The notes under the pieces: generated by a model
The model's database searches: none
Told to the model about the DNA's origin: nothing
The model's input: only the letters and a program-made list of their open reading frames with translations
Translations under genes and position numbers: made by a program
From: Draconibacterium orientale
GTDB lineage: Bacteria > Bacteroidota > Bacteroidia > Bacteroidales > UBA12170
Length of the DNA stretch: 52,349 nt
Direction of reading: 5' to 3'
Assembly: GCA_020718205.1 (NCBI GenBank)
Contig: DYSN01000012.1
Coordinates: 1 to 52,349 of the forward strand
In this document: positions 43,587 through 52,292 of the stretch, piece after piece
Position numbering within the stretch: the first letter of the stretch is position 1
Layout of the letters: the number at the start of each line of letters is the position of its first letter

Positions 43587-44831
43587 ATGGATTTATTCGA
43601 AAAAACAACTTTAAAACTTGGTCCTTTAGGCCAATATGCCGATCAGGCTGAGGGTTATTATATGTTCCCCAAACTCGAAGGTGAACTGTCGAACAAAATG
43701 ACTTTTCGGGGCAAGGAAGTTCTGGTTTGGAGCCTAAATAATTACCTGGGCTTGGCCAATCATCCCGAAGTTCGAAAAGCAGATGCGCAGGCAGCAGCGG
43801 ATTGGGGAATGGCTTATCCCATGGGTGCCAGAATGATGTCGGGACAAACAAAATATCACGAACAACTTGAAAATGAACTCGCTGCTTTCGTTAGCAAAGA
43901 GTCTGCTTATCTTCTCAATTATGGCTATCAGGGCATGGTTTCCATCATCGATACATTAGTAGACCGCCACGATGTGATAGTTTACGACAGCGAAGCTCAC
44001 GCCTGCATTCTCGATGGTATGCGCCTGCATATTGGAAAACGATTTGTTTATCCCCACAATAATATTGAAAACCTCGAAAAACAACTTCAGCGTGCAACCA
44101 CTATTGTGGAACAAACCGGAGGAGCAATTTTGGTTATTACCGAAGGTGTGTACGGAATGGCCGGCGATTTAGGAAAATTGAAAGAAATAGCCGACCTCAA
44201 AAAGAAATTCAACTTCCGCCTGCTGGTCGACGATGCCCACGGATTTGGAACCATGGGTAAAACTGGTGCCGGAACTGGCGAACATCTGGGGGTTCAGAAC
44301 GAAATTGACATTTATTTTGGCACTTTTGCCAAATCTATGGCTGGCATAGGCGGCTTCGTAGCCAGCAACCCACAGGTAATTAAATATTTGAAATACAATA
44401 TGCGCTCCCAAATTTTTGCAAAATCACTACCCATGCCTATGGTCATCGGAGCTTTAAAACGCTTGAGCATGATTAGAGAATCGCAGGAATACAAAAACAA
44501 ACTATGGGTTATTGTGAATGCACTGCAAAAAGGCCTCAAGGAAAATGGTTTCAATATTGGCGGAACTGAATCGCCTGTAACACCAGTGATTCTGCAAGGC
44601 GGAGTTTCTCAGGCTACTCAGGTTACCTACGACATGCGCGAAAACTTCGGTATTTTTTGCTCCATCGTTTCCTATCCCGTTATCCCAAAAGGAATCATTT
44701 TGCTAAGAATTATTCCAACGGCTGTTCATACATTAGAAGATGTAAACTACACCATCGAATCGTTTAAAAAGGTGAAAGAAAAGCTGGAAACCGGCAAATA
44801 CGACAGCGAATTCAAGGAAATGACTGCATAA
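43587..44831 (+). CDS. Alpha-oxoamine synthase (serine palmitoyltransferase/CFAT-like)
   Basis: This 414-residue PLP enzyme belongs to the alpha-oxoamine synthase family, which condenses an amino acid with an acyl-CoA or acyl-ACP and releases CO2. Seen: SLNNYLGLANHPEVRKA near residue 50, ARMMSGQTKYHEQLENELA near 86, YDSEAHACILDGMRLH near 133, LLVDDAHGFGTMG near 213, and the PLP lysine Lys249 in GTFAKSMAGIGGF. Family members include serine palmitoyltransferase, cysteate acyltransferase (sulfonolipids), 2-amino-3-ketobutyrate ligase and BioF. There are no biotin or threonine genes nearby, and Bacteroidota commonly make sphingolipids or sulfonolipids, so a lipid role is favoured, with substrate uncertain. 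Confidence 0.85.
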   Translation: MDLFEKTTLKLGPLGQYADQAEGYYMFPKLEGELSNKMTFRGKEVLVWSLNNYLGLANHPEVRKADAQAAADWGMAYPMGARMMSGQTKYHEQLENELAAFVSKESAYLLNYGYQGMVSIIDTLVDRHDVIVYDSEAHACILDGMRLHIGKRFVYPHNNIENLEKQLQRATTIVEQTGGAILVITEGVYGMAGDLGKLKEIADLKKKFNFRLLVDDAHGFGTMGKTGAGTGEHLGVQNEIDIYFGTFAKSMAGIGGFVASNPQVIKYLKYNMRSQIFAKSLPMPMVIGALKRLSMIRESQEYKNKLWVIVNALQKGLKENGFNIGGTESPVTPVILQGGVSQATQVTYDMRENFGIFCSIVSYPVIPKGIILLRIIPTAVHTLEDVNYTIESFKKVKEKLETGKYDSEFKEMTA

Positions 44832-44861
44832 GAGCCATTTTTTAAGGAACTATTTTCCCAA

Positions 44862-44893
44862 AAGCTCGTAAGAACGCCTTACGGGCTTTTTTT
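44862..44893 (+). terminator. Intrinsic terminator after the alpha-oxoamine synthase gene
   Basis: AAGCTCGTAAG at 44862-44872 pairs along its full length (one G-U) with CTTACGGGCTT at 44878-44888, followed by a T-run to 44893. It ends only 12 bases before the next predicted start. Confidence 0.9.
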
Positions 44894-44904
44894 AAAACAT
44901 TAAT

Positions 44905-46311
44905 TTGATCATAGAAAAACTCTCATATTCAACAGTTTTACTGCTGTCGCTGTCTTTTTCGGACAATGCAATTAACTCGTTATTTGCCAAATCGGGCAAA
45001 ATTGAATATCCCTGGTATAAACGATTGTGGCGAATATTTTGGTTCTTGCGACGAATACAAAGAAAAAAGAAACAGGAACAACGCGCCAAAAAAAACCAGG
45101 AACAGGAAAACAAACGAAGAGAAAAAAAATTTATCCGCCGAAAACAATGGCGCAAAATTAAAGTCATTGTCAAAAGCATTTTTAAATTCACGAAACACAA
45201 TACAGCTTTATCTAAATCAAAGCTGGAGCAGGAACGAATAAAAGCCTGGAAAAACCGAAGAAGGCATAGAATTGCCAAAGTATGGATTAAAAGCTTGTTT
45301 CGTCCTTCAAAAACCAACAAACGCAAGGAAGCATTTTTCAACAAAATACAAAAAGAACAGGAGTTTGCTGTTTATCGCAGAAAGAGAATTTATAGATTCC
45401 TTTGGTATAAATACAGCAAAATCTTCCGAAATTTTATCAGCGGAAAAGGGCTTCCAAAGCGCAAAAAGAGCAATGCTCCTTCGGTGTTAAAGTCAGCCTG
45501 GTCGCCCAACCAACTCATTATCACCACAAATTCGCTGATGTTTTTCCTGTTGAGCTATTTCTTTATAGAATTTATTTCCAATTTAAGCATGGCAACTTCT
45601 GCTATTCTTTTTGATTATCAAACCATTGTTTATTATTACAAAGTAGAATATCTTGTAGATTACGATGCCTGGTATGGTGATAGCATTAAAACTATTTTTG
45701 CCGCAGGACCTGTAACAGCACTCCTTATTGCCATTCTTTGCATAATCATTTACGGATTTGTTTATCTGGAAACGGGCATCTTGAAAACCTTCCTGCTCTG
45801 GACAGTTTTTCATGGATTAAATAAAATTGTGGGTGGAACTTTTGTAGGAAACCTCATTGGAAAGGGATTTGGCTATGTAATCATGTATCTTTATTATTCC
45901 GATACCGGGAAATTGGTCATGTCGTTGCTCATGCTTTTGCTTTCAATTATAATAGGAACTGTTTCGACAAAATACTGGATAATGTCGGGGAATTCCTATT
46001 ATAACTTTTCCAAACCGCATAACCGACCTGTCTTTATTTTTAGCCAGGTATTTTTGCCATTTTTACTGGGAAATTTTATTGTTTGGGCTGTTACCCAACC
46101 CGAAAGCCAGGCCTATACCACCATGGTAAACATGTACATGATTCTCATGGTTTTACCATCTATGCTCATCAATAAATACTATCAGGAGTTTTATTATGAC
46201 GAAGAGCCCCGAAAAATCAAACTTTCAATAAATACCATCTTCATAACAATCATTATCATTCTGACCTACCGGATTTTGTTGGATAGTGGTTTAAGAATTG
46301 GGTCGGAATAA
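44905..46311 (+). CDS. Unrecognised membrane protein with a long basic N-terminal region
   Basis: I do not recognise this family. The frame gives 468 residues: an N-terminal half (about 1-195) that is very rich in Lys, Arg and Gln (for example QRKKKQEQRAKKNQEQENKR) and probably cytosolic and helical, then six to eight hydrophobic segments (about 205-465), including GPVTALLIAILCIIIYGFVY and LVMSLLMLLLSIIIGTVSTK. Between them is a conserved-looking loop, WTVFHGLNKIVGGTFVGNLI. The first in-frame ATG is residue 212, after the basic region; upstream only TTG at 44905 and non-standard codons are available before the stop at 44893. The start is therefore uncertain. The basic region could bind nucleic acid, ribosomes or acidic lipids. 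Confidence 0.65.
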   Translation: MIIEKLSYSTVLLLSLSFSDNAINSLFAKSGKIEYPWYKRLWRIFWFLRRIQRKKKQEQRAKKNQEQENKRREKKFIRRKQWRKIKVIVKSIFKFTKHNTALSKSKLEQERIKAWKNRRRHRIAKVWIKSLFRPSKTNKRKEAFFNKIQKEQEFAVYRRKRIYRFLWYKYSKIFRNFISGKGLPKRKKSNAPSVLKSAWSPNQLIITTNSLMFFLLSYFFIEFISNLSMATSAILFDYQTIVYYYKVEYLVDYDAWYGDSIKTIFAAGPVTALLIAILCIIIYGFVYLETGILKTFLLWTVFHGLNKIVGGTFVGNLIGKGFGYVIMYLYYSDTGKLVMSLLMLLLSIIIGTVSTKYWIMSGNSYYNFSKPHNRPVFIFSQVFLPFLLGNFIVWAVTQPESQAYTTMVNMYMILMVLPSMLINKYYQEFYYDEEPRKIKLSINTIFITIIIILTYRILLDSGLRIGSE

Positions 46312-46342
46312 GAGATTTTTAATATGTTTGTTTTTGCGAATG

Positions 46343-46350
46343 TATCTTTG
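46343..46350 (+). promoter_or_regulatory. -7 box of the coiled-coil membrane protein gene
   Basis: TATCTTTG matches TAnnTTTG, 48 bases before the ATG at 46399. Confidence 0.45.
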
Positions 46351-46398
46351 CAAAATAATTAGGATGTAAATTAGTTATACAAAAAAATAAAATACAAT

Positions 46399-47322
46399 AT
46401 GGAAACACAAAGCTTTGAAAAACCAAATGGCGGGAATGGTAAAATTGTATGGATCATTATTATCGTTCTGGCAGTTGTTGCCGCCGGATATTTTGCGTGG
46501 AATAATAGCTCACTAAAAGCAGAATACGAGCAGCTATCAGATGAAAAGGAAGCCATGAAACTTGAGCTTCAAAACGAACTCGATAGTCTGATGAGAGAAC
46601 ACGAAGACATTAAAATTGAATATGGAAAACTGAGCGACAGCCTCACCATAAAAGACAGCCTCATAATTGCCAACGCTACCGAAATTAAAGAGCTCCTTAA
46701 TTATAAATGGGAGTACTACAGTGTGAAGAAAAAATTAGATAAACTGAGAGAAGTTGCCAAGACCTATGTTCATCAAATGGATTCATTATACACTGTCAAT
46801 AACGAGCTTGTTGAAGAAAACAAAGAAATCAAAGCCCGCTATAACGAAGAAAAAGCCATCACTCAGAATCTAAAAAAAGAAAAAGCGCAACTGACCGATA
46901 AAATAGAAAATGCACAGGTTTTGAAGGCCTATAATATTTCGGCCAAAGCCATTTATTTAAAGAAAACCGGCAACGAAAAACCTACCGATAAAGCCCGCAG
47001 AACCAATCTGATTGAGGTTTGTTTTACCTTGGGCGAAAACAGAGTTGTTGAACCCGGCCAGGTAGAAATTTATATTCGTATTGCCCGTCCCGACAATAAA
47101 ATCCTGACCCCTGGCATAGCCGAAGAATATGTTTTTGACTACAAAGGCGAAAAAATTCAATATTCAATTTTCGAAAAAGTAGATTACGATAACGAAGCCA
47201 GGGTGCTTTGCTCTAAATGGCTCAAGAAATACGAAAATATAGAAATGCTCGAAGGAATCTACACCATTACTGTATTTGCCAATGGAGAAGAAATTGGTAG
47301 TTCATCGCTGGTATTAAAATAA
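46399..47322 (+). CDS. Membrane-anchored coiled-coil protein of unknown function
   Basis: The 307-residue protein has a short cytosolic tail, one membrane helix (IVWIIIIVLAVVAAGYFAW, residues 16-34), and a long coiled coil (about 38-175) with heptad-like Leu/Lys/Glu pattern (EYEQLSDEKEAMKLELQNEL, EEKAITQNLKKEKAQLTDKI). A C-terminal globular beta-rich domain follows (about 180-307; IEVCFTLGENRVVEPGQVEI, EGIYTITVFANGEEIGSSSL). The layout suggests a periplasmic or extracytoplasmic stalk carrying a beta-sandwich. No family can be named with confidence. It lies 87 bases after the basic membrane protein gene and 49 bases before a GT-C glycosyltransferase gene, all in one direction. Confidence 0.75.
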   Translation: METQSFEKPNGGNGKIVWIIIIVLAVVAAGYFAWNNSSLKAEYEQLSDEKEAMKLELQNELDSLMREHEDIKIEYGKLSDSLTIKDSLIIANATEIKELLNYKWEYYSVKKKLDKLREVAKTYVHQMDSLYTVNNELVEENKEIKARYNEEKAITQNLKKEKAQLTDKIENAQVLKAYNISAKAIYLKKTGNEKPTDKARRTNLIEVCFTLGENRVVEPGQVEIYIRIARPDNKILTPGIAEEYVFDYKGEKIQYSIFEKVDYDNEARVLCSKWLKKYENIEMLEGIYTITVFANGEEIGSSSLVLK

Positions 47323-47371
47323 GAAATTCCAATTTTCATCCCCCAATTTTTGGGAAACTAATATAAATGGC

Positions 47372-49300
47372 ATGTGGAAAAAAGATAATATCAACCTGGT
47401 TTTTATCATTTTTATCTTAATTATTGCCGTTTTCCTTAGGTTCCTCCACTTTTTCGATTTGCCTTTTATGTGGGACGAAATGAGTGCCTGGCATCGGCTT
47501 CACTTCCCTTCATTAAACGAACTCATCGAAAAAGGCATTAAGCCCGATGGCCACCCCGCCGGGGTTCAGGTTTTCCTCTATCATTGGACTATGCTCTTTG
47601 GCGATAAAGAATGGGTGGTAAAGCTTCCCTTTGCTCTCATGTCAGTGTCATCGGTTTATATTCTTTATAGAATAGGCTCCATTTGGTTTGGTGAAAAAAG
47701 CGGACTTTTTGCGGCATCCTTATTGGCAACCCAACAATTCTTTATCCTTTACGGAACCATAGCAAGACCCTACGGAAGCGGATTGTTTCTAACCCTTCTC
47801 ATGGCTCTGTTCTGGAGTAAATATTTCTTTCGGGGATTTGGAATTAAAGACCTGGTGCTCTATGTTTTATTTTCTGCACTTGCTGCCTATAATCACCATT
47901 TTAGCCTGCTCTTTGCAGCCATTGCCGGTCTTACAGGCCTGTTCTTAATTCCTCGCGAACAACTGAAATACTACATACTGGCCGGAGTTGGAATTTTTAT
48001 TATTTATATTCCGCATTTACCCATTTTCTTCGCACAACTCCAAATTGGAGGCATTGGGGGCGAAGGAAACTGGTTAAGCAAACCATCCCCCGATTTTACC
48101 TGGCAGCTCATTTATTGGGCATTTCAATATTCTATCCCCGTAATGCTGCTATCTCTTGCTTTTCTTGCCTACTCTGTATTTGCCCAAAGAGATTCCATAG
48201 AAAAACGAATGGCCAAAACCTTAGTTTTAATTTTGTGGTTTTCCCTCCCCTTAGCCATTGGATTGTATTACAGTATCTACATCAACCCTGTTATTCAGTA
48301 TTCTGTTCTGATTTTTAGCTTTCCCTATCTATTTCTCCTGATAGGATCGCGAATCGAAAAAATGAACCCATATATGTTCTTTCCGACCTTAGTGTTAATA
48401 ATAGCGTTGAATATATACCAGCTCATTGTGGTTAGGCAGCATTATACTATAATGATATCTCAACCGTTCGAAGTTACCGCATCAATAATTCATGAACAGA
48501 ACGATAAAAACAGGCAAACATTTGCCATTTACAATAGCATTCCAGAGTATCAGTTCTATTACTGCAACAAATACAGGCTCGACAAATCTTCGTTTCTGAG
48601 TGTCTATAATCAGAATTATGACTTTAGGAAATTCGACAACCTGGTGAGCCAAATCAAGGAAAATTATGTGTTAAGCAGCGCCTTACCACCCGAATTTGTT
48701 GCTATTATCGAATCGCATTTCCCTTTTCTTATCCTTTCTAAAAATGCCTATACCAGCGAACACTATCTGTGGAGTCGGATAGAAAGCGATTCAAGCCTCC
48801 GCCGAAAGCCTCATTTAGTGATTGATTTCGACAAGAAAATAAAGGGTTTAAATGCCGCACCCAATCGAATAGTTGAGAGTCAATCCGGAGTAAAATGCTT
48901 CGAATTTAAAGAGAATCAGGAATGGGGATTTACTTTTAAAGATTCGCTTGCTCTGCTGGGATTTAAACATGGTGAAATAATAGATTTGGTAGCCCAAATT
49001 TCGAGCGATACAAACCAACTAAATGCTACCTGGGTTTGCCAATTTAAAGCAGACAGTCTGCCAGAAATCTGGCGCGGAAAACCCACACAAATCACCCCAT
49101 CTGGTAAAAACCCGATCTATACTACTTTCCATAGTCTGGATACAAGAATCCTTATAAAGCCCAAAGACTGGAATAACTATATTTTCACCACCTATTTTTG
49201 GAATAAAAACCATGATTCTTTTAAAATAGAAAACATCCGGATATACCGCCAACCGGCCAATCCAATACGCTATGGCCTCTTCGAAAAAATTGATGATTAA
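47372..49300 (+). CDS. GT-C (family 39-like) membrane glycosyltransferase
   Basis: This 642-residue protein has roughly ten to twelve membrane helices in its first 390 residues and a soluble C-terminal domain. The first loop has the acidic motif typical of ArnT/PMT-type GT-C enzymes (FMWDEMSAWHR; Asp35-Glu36), followed by GIKPDGHPAGVQVFLYHWTM and a KLPFALMSVSSVYILYRIG helix. Such enzymes transfer sugars from polyprenyl phosphate donors to lipids or proteins on the outer face of the cytoplasmic membrane. The C-terminal 250 residues may hold a beta-sandwich domain. Donor and acceptor are unknown, and there are no other sugar-pathway genes alongside. Confidence 0.82.
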   Translation: MWKKDNINLVFIIFILIIAVFLRFLHFFDLPFMWDEMSAWHRLHFPSLNELIEKGIKPDGHPAGVQVFLYHWTMLFGDKEWVVKLPFALMSVSSVYILYRIGSIWFGEKSGLFAASLLATQQFFILYGTIARPYGSGLFLTLLMALFWSKYFFRGFGIKDLVLYVLFSALAAYNHHFSLLFAAIAGLTGLFLIPREQLKYYILAGVGIFIIYIPHLPIFFAQLQIGGIGGEGNWLSKPSPDFTWQLIYWAFQYSIPVMLLSLAFLAYSVFAQRDSIEKRMAKTLVLILWFSLPLAIGLYYSIYINPVIQYSVLIFSFPYLFLLIGSRIEKMNPYMFFPTLVLIIALNIYQLIVVRQHYTIMISQPFEVTASIIHEQNDKNRQTFAIYNSIPEYQFYYCNKYRLDKSSFLSVYNQNYDFRKFDNLVSQIKENYVLSSALPPEFVAIIESHFPFLILSKNAYTSEHYLWSRIESDSSLRRKPHLVIDFDKKIKGLNAAPNRIVESQSGVKCFEFKENQEWGFTFKDSLALLGFKHGEIIDLVAQISSDTNQLNATWVCQFKADSLPEIWRGKPTQITPSGKNPIYTTFHSLDTRILIKPKDWNNYIFTTYFWNKNHDSFKIENIRIYRQPANPIRYGLFEKIDD

Positions 49301-49337
49301 ATTTTTATGAACAATTTTTTTGTTAAAAAATAAACTG

Positions 49338-49345
49338 TACTTTTG
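49338..49345 (+). promoter_or_regulatory. Distal -7 box (P1) upstream of rplM
   Basis: TACTTTTG matches TAnnTTTG. A start near 49352 would produce a leader of about 230 bases before rplM. Confidence 0.45.
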
Positions 49346-49349
49346 CCGC

Positions 49350-49510
49350 CCTTAGTACAACAACTTCCCCTGATTATTAATTTGTTAAAATTATTAATTA
49401 GAAATCTGAACTAAACTGTTTTATCAAGGTACGAAATTAGAACATTTATTTTGGGCATTGTGTTGGATTTGCTTCTCCCCAACGCCAATATGCACAAATG
49501 CGTTTGTTTT
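49350..49510 (+). promoter_or_regulatory. Possible structured 5' leader of rplM-rpsI
   Basis: Within the long leader, GTTGG at 49462-49466 pairs with CCAAC at 49479-49483, and the outer GCAT (49455-49458) and ATGC (49490-49493) extend the stem across a small bulge. A short hairpin ACAAA/TTTGT with a T-run follows at 49494-49510. L13 leader candidates have been reported in Bacteroidia (from memory), so autoregulation by L13 is possible. Confidence 0.35.
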
Positions 49511-49533
49511 TAACAAAAATGTTTCTATTTTTG
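49503..49533 (+). promoter_or_regulatory. Proximal promoter (P2) of rplM-rpsI
   Basis: TTTG at 49503-49506 and TATTTTTG at 49526-49533 are separated by 19 bases, a very good Bacteroidota promoter. RNA from here would have a leader of about 42 bases. Confidence 0.7.
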
Positions 49534-49581
49534 CAGCCCGTTTTTAAAATGGATATGTTCAATAAAGCAAAAAAATTGTAA

Positions 49582-50037
49582 ATGAATACATTAAGTTACA
49601 AAACAGTAAACGCAAACAGCGAAACCGTTACAAAAGAATGGCTTCTTGTTGATGCTGAAAATGAGGTTTTAGGACGTCTGGCTTCAAAAGTAGCCTATCT
49701 TCTTAAAGGTAAACACAAAGTAAATTACACTCCTCACGTTGATTGTGGCGATAACATTGTTGTTATCAATGCCGACAAGATCACCTTAAATGGCAATAAA
49801 TGGGAACAAAAACACTATGTTCGCCACTCCGGCTATCCAGGGGGTCAAACTTCTATCCAGGCCAAAGAAATGATGGCAAAAAAGCCGTTTTTCATGGTTG
49901 AAAAAGCCGTAAAAGGCATGTTAATGAAAAATAAACTGGGGGCACAACAATACAGAAACCTGTATGTTTATGCCGGCAACGAACACCCTCACGCAGGCCA
50001 GAATCCCAGAGCTATTAATTTAAATGAAATTTTATAA
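49582..50037 (+). CDS. rplM: Ribosomal protein uL13
   Basis: This 151-residue protein is the large-subunit ribosomal protein L13. It begins MNTLSYKTVNANSETVTKEW and shows the family core: LLVDAENEVLGRLASKVAYL, GDNIVVINADKITLNGNKW, and YVRHSGYPGG with KAVKGMLMKNKLG, ending in an HPHAGQNP-type segment (EHPHAGQNPRAI). Length is normal. rpsI begins two bases after its stop, the conserved rplM-rpsI pair. Confidence 0.98.
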   Translation: MNTLSYKTVNANSETVTKEWLLVDAENEVLGRLASKVAYLLKGKHKVNYTPHVDCGDNIVVINADKITLNGNKWEQKHYVRHSGYPGGQTSIQAKEMMAKKPFFMVEKAVKGMLMKNKLGAQQYRNLYVYAGNEHPHAGQNPRAINLNEIL

Positions 50038-50039
50038 CG

Positions 50040-50426
50040 ATGGAAATTATTAATGCCCTAGGTAGAAGAAAAAAAGCCATTGCCCGTGTTTATCTAAAAG
50101 AGGGTAACGGCCAGATTACTGTAAACAAAAGAGATTATACTGAGTATTTCCCAACCGGAATATTGCAATATGTTGTTCGTCAGGCACTTGAATTAACCGA
50201 GACTGCTGCAAAGTTCGACGTGGTAGCCAATCTTGATGGCGGCGGGATTAATGGTCAGGCTGAAGCTCTTAGGTTAGGTATTTCAAGAGCTTTGGTAAAA
50301 GTTGACGAGTTAAATCGCCCTAAACTGAAAGCCAAAAGCCTCATGACCCGTGACCCACGTATGGTTGAGCGTAAAAAGCCCGGCCAGCCAAAAGCACGCA
50401 AGAAATTCCAATTCAGTAAACGTTAA
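50040..50426 (+). CDS. rpsI: Ribosomal protein uS9
   Basis: This 128-residue small-subunit protein has the S9 features: NALGRRKKAIARVYLKEGNG at the N-terminus, GGGINGQAEALRLGISRAL near residue 66, and the basic C-terminal tail KKPGQPKARKKFQFSKR, which reaches the tRNA in the ribosomal P site. It is translated directly after rplM and is probably coupled to it. Confidence 0.98.
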   Translation: MEIINALGRRKKAIARVYLKEGNGQITVNKRDYTEYFPTGILQYVVRQALELTETAAKFDVVANLDGGGINGQAEALRLGISRALVKVDELNRPKLKAKSLMTRDPRMVERKKPGQPKARKKFQFSKR

Positions 50427-50468
50427 AATTAGTATTAATAATTGTTTAGTATCTAAATTGCTGAGACT

Positions 50469-50479
50469 CCGCTCTGCGG
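50469..50479. other. Small GC hairpin upstream of rpsB
   Basis: CCGC at 50469-50472 and GCGG at 50476-50479 form a tight stem with a three-base loop in an otherwise AT-rich 98-base gap between rpsI and rpsB. There is no T-tract, so it is not a terminator; it may be part of an S2 leader. No clear promoter was found in this gap, so rpsB-tsf may be read through from rplM-rpsI. Confidence 0.3.
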
Positions 50480-50524
50480 GCTACTTGACAATTGCATATT
50501 AAAGAATGTAAACAAAAGTAAAAA

Positions 50525-51379
50525 ATGGAAAAAGTATCATTTGATCAGTTATTAGATGCTGGTGTTCATTTCGGACACCTCAGAAGAAAATGGAATCCAA
50601 ATATGGCTCCCTATATTTTTATGGAGAAAAACGGAATCCACATCATCGACCTTTACAAAACTCAGGCAAAACTTGAAGAAGCCGCACAGGCTATGAAACA
50701 AATTGTGATGAGCGGTAAAAGAATTCTCTTTGTTGCCACCAAAAAACAAGCTAAAGAAATTGTTGCCGAATTAGTTAAAAAAACCAATATGCCATATGTT
50801 ACAGAACGTTGGCCCGGCGGTATGCTAACTAACTTTGTTACCATCAGAAAAGCTGTTAAGAAAATGGCTTCAATTGATAAGTTAACTTCTACTCCACATT
50901 ACAACAACCTCTCCAAAAGAGAAAGACTTCAAATAAGCCGCGAAAGAGAAAAGCTCGAAAAAAACTTTGGCTCTATTGCTGACCTAAACAAACTTCCCTC
51001 TGCTATTTTTATAGTTGATATCAACAAAGAACATATTGCTGTGGCCGAAGCCAGAAAATTGAACATACCCACTTTCGCTATTGTTGATACAAATACCGAC
51101 CCTAACCTCATCGATTTCCCAATTCCCGGAAACGACGATGCATCAAAATCTATTTCCGTTATTCTCGAATATCTGGTTAAACATGTTGAAGAAGGCCTTT
51201 CCGAAAGAAAGATTGAAAAAGACAGAATTCAGGCCGAAGAGAAAGCCGCTCTTGCAAACCAACCAAAATCGAGAGAACAAAAATCAAAATTGACTGAATT
51301 AGTTGATGAAGATGAGGTAGATGGCGTAATTCTTGAAAAGAAACCAAGAAAAAGACTTGCCAAAAAAGGTGAAGATTAA
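50525..51379 (+). CDS. rpsB: Ribosomal protein uS2
   Basis: This 284-residue small-subunit protein has the S2 signatures: LLDAGVHFGHLRRKWNPNMA near residue 10, FVATKKQAKEIV near 68, YVTERWPGGMLTNFVTIRK near 90, and IPTFAIVDTNTDPNLIDFPI near 180, followed by SISVILEYL. The C-terminal tail after residue 225 is long, charged and lysine-rich. The gene is followed by tsf after 32 bases, the usual rpsB-tsf order. Confidence 0.98.
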   Translation: MEKVSFDQLLDAGVHFGHLRRKWNPNMAPYIFMEKNGIHIIDLYKTQAKLEEAAQAMKQIVMSGKRILFVATKKQAKEIVAELVKKTNMPYVTERWPGGMLTNFVTIRKAVKKMASIDKLTSTPHYNNLSKRERLQISREREKLEKNFGSIADLNKLPSAIFIVDINKEHIAVAEARKLNIPTFAIVDTNTDPNLIDFPIPGNDDASKSISVILEYLVKHVEEGLSERKIEKDRIQAEEKAALANQPKSREQKSKLTELVDEDEVDGVILEKKPRKRLAKKGED

Positions 51380-51411
51380 TCGTTAAAATATTAATATCAA
51401 AACATATTACA

Positions 51412-52242
51412 ATGGCAAATATAACAGCTGCAGATGTAAATGAGCTAAGAAAAAAAACCGGAGCCGGAATGATGGATTGCAAAAAGGCACTGGTTGAAAG
51501 TGATGGCGATTTCGAAAAAGCCATCGACTATTTAAGAAAAAAAGGTCAAAAAGTTGCTGCAAATCGCTCTGAACGTGATGCTTCGGAAGGAGTAGTTATT
51601 TCTAAAGTAAATGCTGATAATAGCTTTGGTGCTGTTATCATCTTAAACTGCGAAACTGATTTCGTTGCTAAAAACGAAGATTTTGTACAATTCACCTACA
51701 CCATTCTTGATGCCGCAATCGAAAACAAAGCCAAAACAATTGATGATGTTTTAGCTCTTCAAATTGGCGGAGTAAGCGTACAGGATTTGGTAACCGAACA
51801 AGTGGGCAAAATTGGCGAGAAAATAGAAATTGGAAAATATGGCTGTTTGGCCGGTTCCTGGGTTAAACCCTATATTCATCCCGGAAACCGCCTCGCTACT
51901 TTGGTCGAATTAAACAAAAACATTACCGGAGTTGATGAAGTTAGTAAAGACATCGCGATGCAGGTTGCAGCAATGAACCCTGTAGCTCTTAATAAAGATA
52001 GCGTTTCTCAGGAAGTAATCGAAAAAGAATTGGAAATTGCCAAAGACTTAATCCGCCAGGAAGGAAAACCTGAAAATATGGTGGAAAAAATTTCTGCCGG
52101 TAAGTTGAACAAATTCTTTAAAGACAATACTCTGGTAAGTCAGGATTTTATCAAAGACTCTAAAATTGATGTGGAAACCTACGTTAAACAATTAGACAAA
52201 GACCTGAAAATCTGTAATTTCCTTAGATTCACTGTAGCTTAG
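51412..52242 (+). CDS. tsf: Elongation factor Ts
   Basis: This 276-residue guanine-nucleotide exchange factor recycles EF-Tu from its GDP form. The N-terminal UBA-like domain carries the signature ELRKKTGAGMMDCKKALVES, and the core contains INCETDFVAKN-like LNCETDFVAKNEDFVQF. The C-terminal part ends CNFLRFTVA. Length is typical for Bacteroidota. It follows rpsB and ends at a strong intrinsic terminator. Confidence 0.98.
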   Translation: MANITAADVNELRKKTGAGMMDCKKALVESDGDFEKAIDYLRKKGQKVAANRSERDASEGVVISKVNADNSFGAVIILNCETDFVAKNEDFVQFTYTILDAAIENKAKTIDDVLALQIGGVSVQDLVTEQVGKIGEKIEIGKYGCLAGSWVKPYIHPGNRLATLVELNKNITGVDEVSKDIAMQVAAMNPVALNKDSVSQEVIEKELEIAKDLIRQEGKPENMVEKISAGKLNKFFKDNTLVSQDFIKDSKIDVETYVKQLDKDLKICNFLRFTVA

Positions 52243-52262
52243 CTTTCAATTGAAAACATACT

Positions 52263-52292
52263 AAAAAACCACTCAGCATTGAGTGGTTTTTT
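52263..52292 (+). terminator. Intrinsic terminator after rpsB-tsf
   Basis: A perfect stem with ACCACTCA at 52268-52275 and TGAGTGGT at 52280-52287, extended by A- and T-tracts, around the tetraloop GCAT. Confidence 0.92.

Noticed and set aside
44966-45241. ATG-started frame overlapping the basic membrane protein gene
   Set aside because: It ends within the gene and lacks domain features; the long frame continues through clear membrane helices, so this is a shadow.
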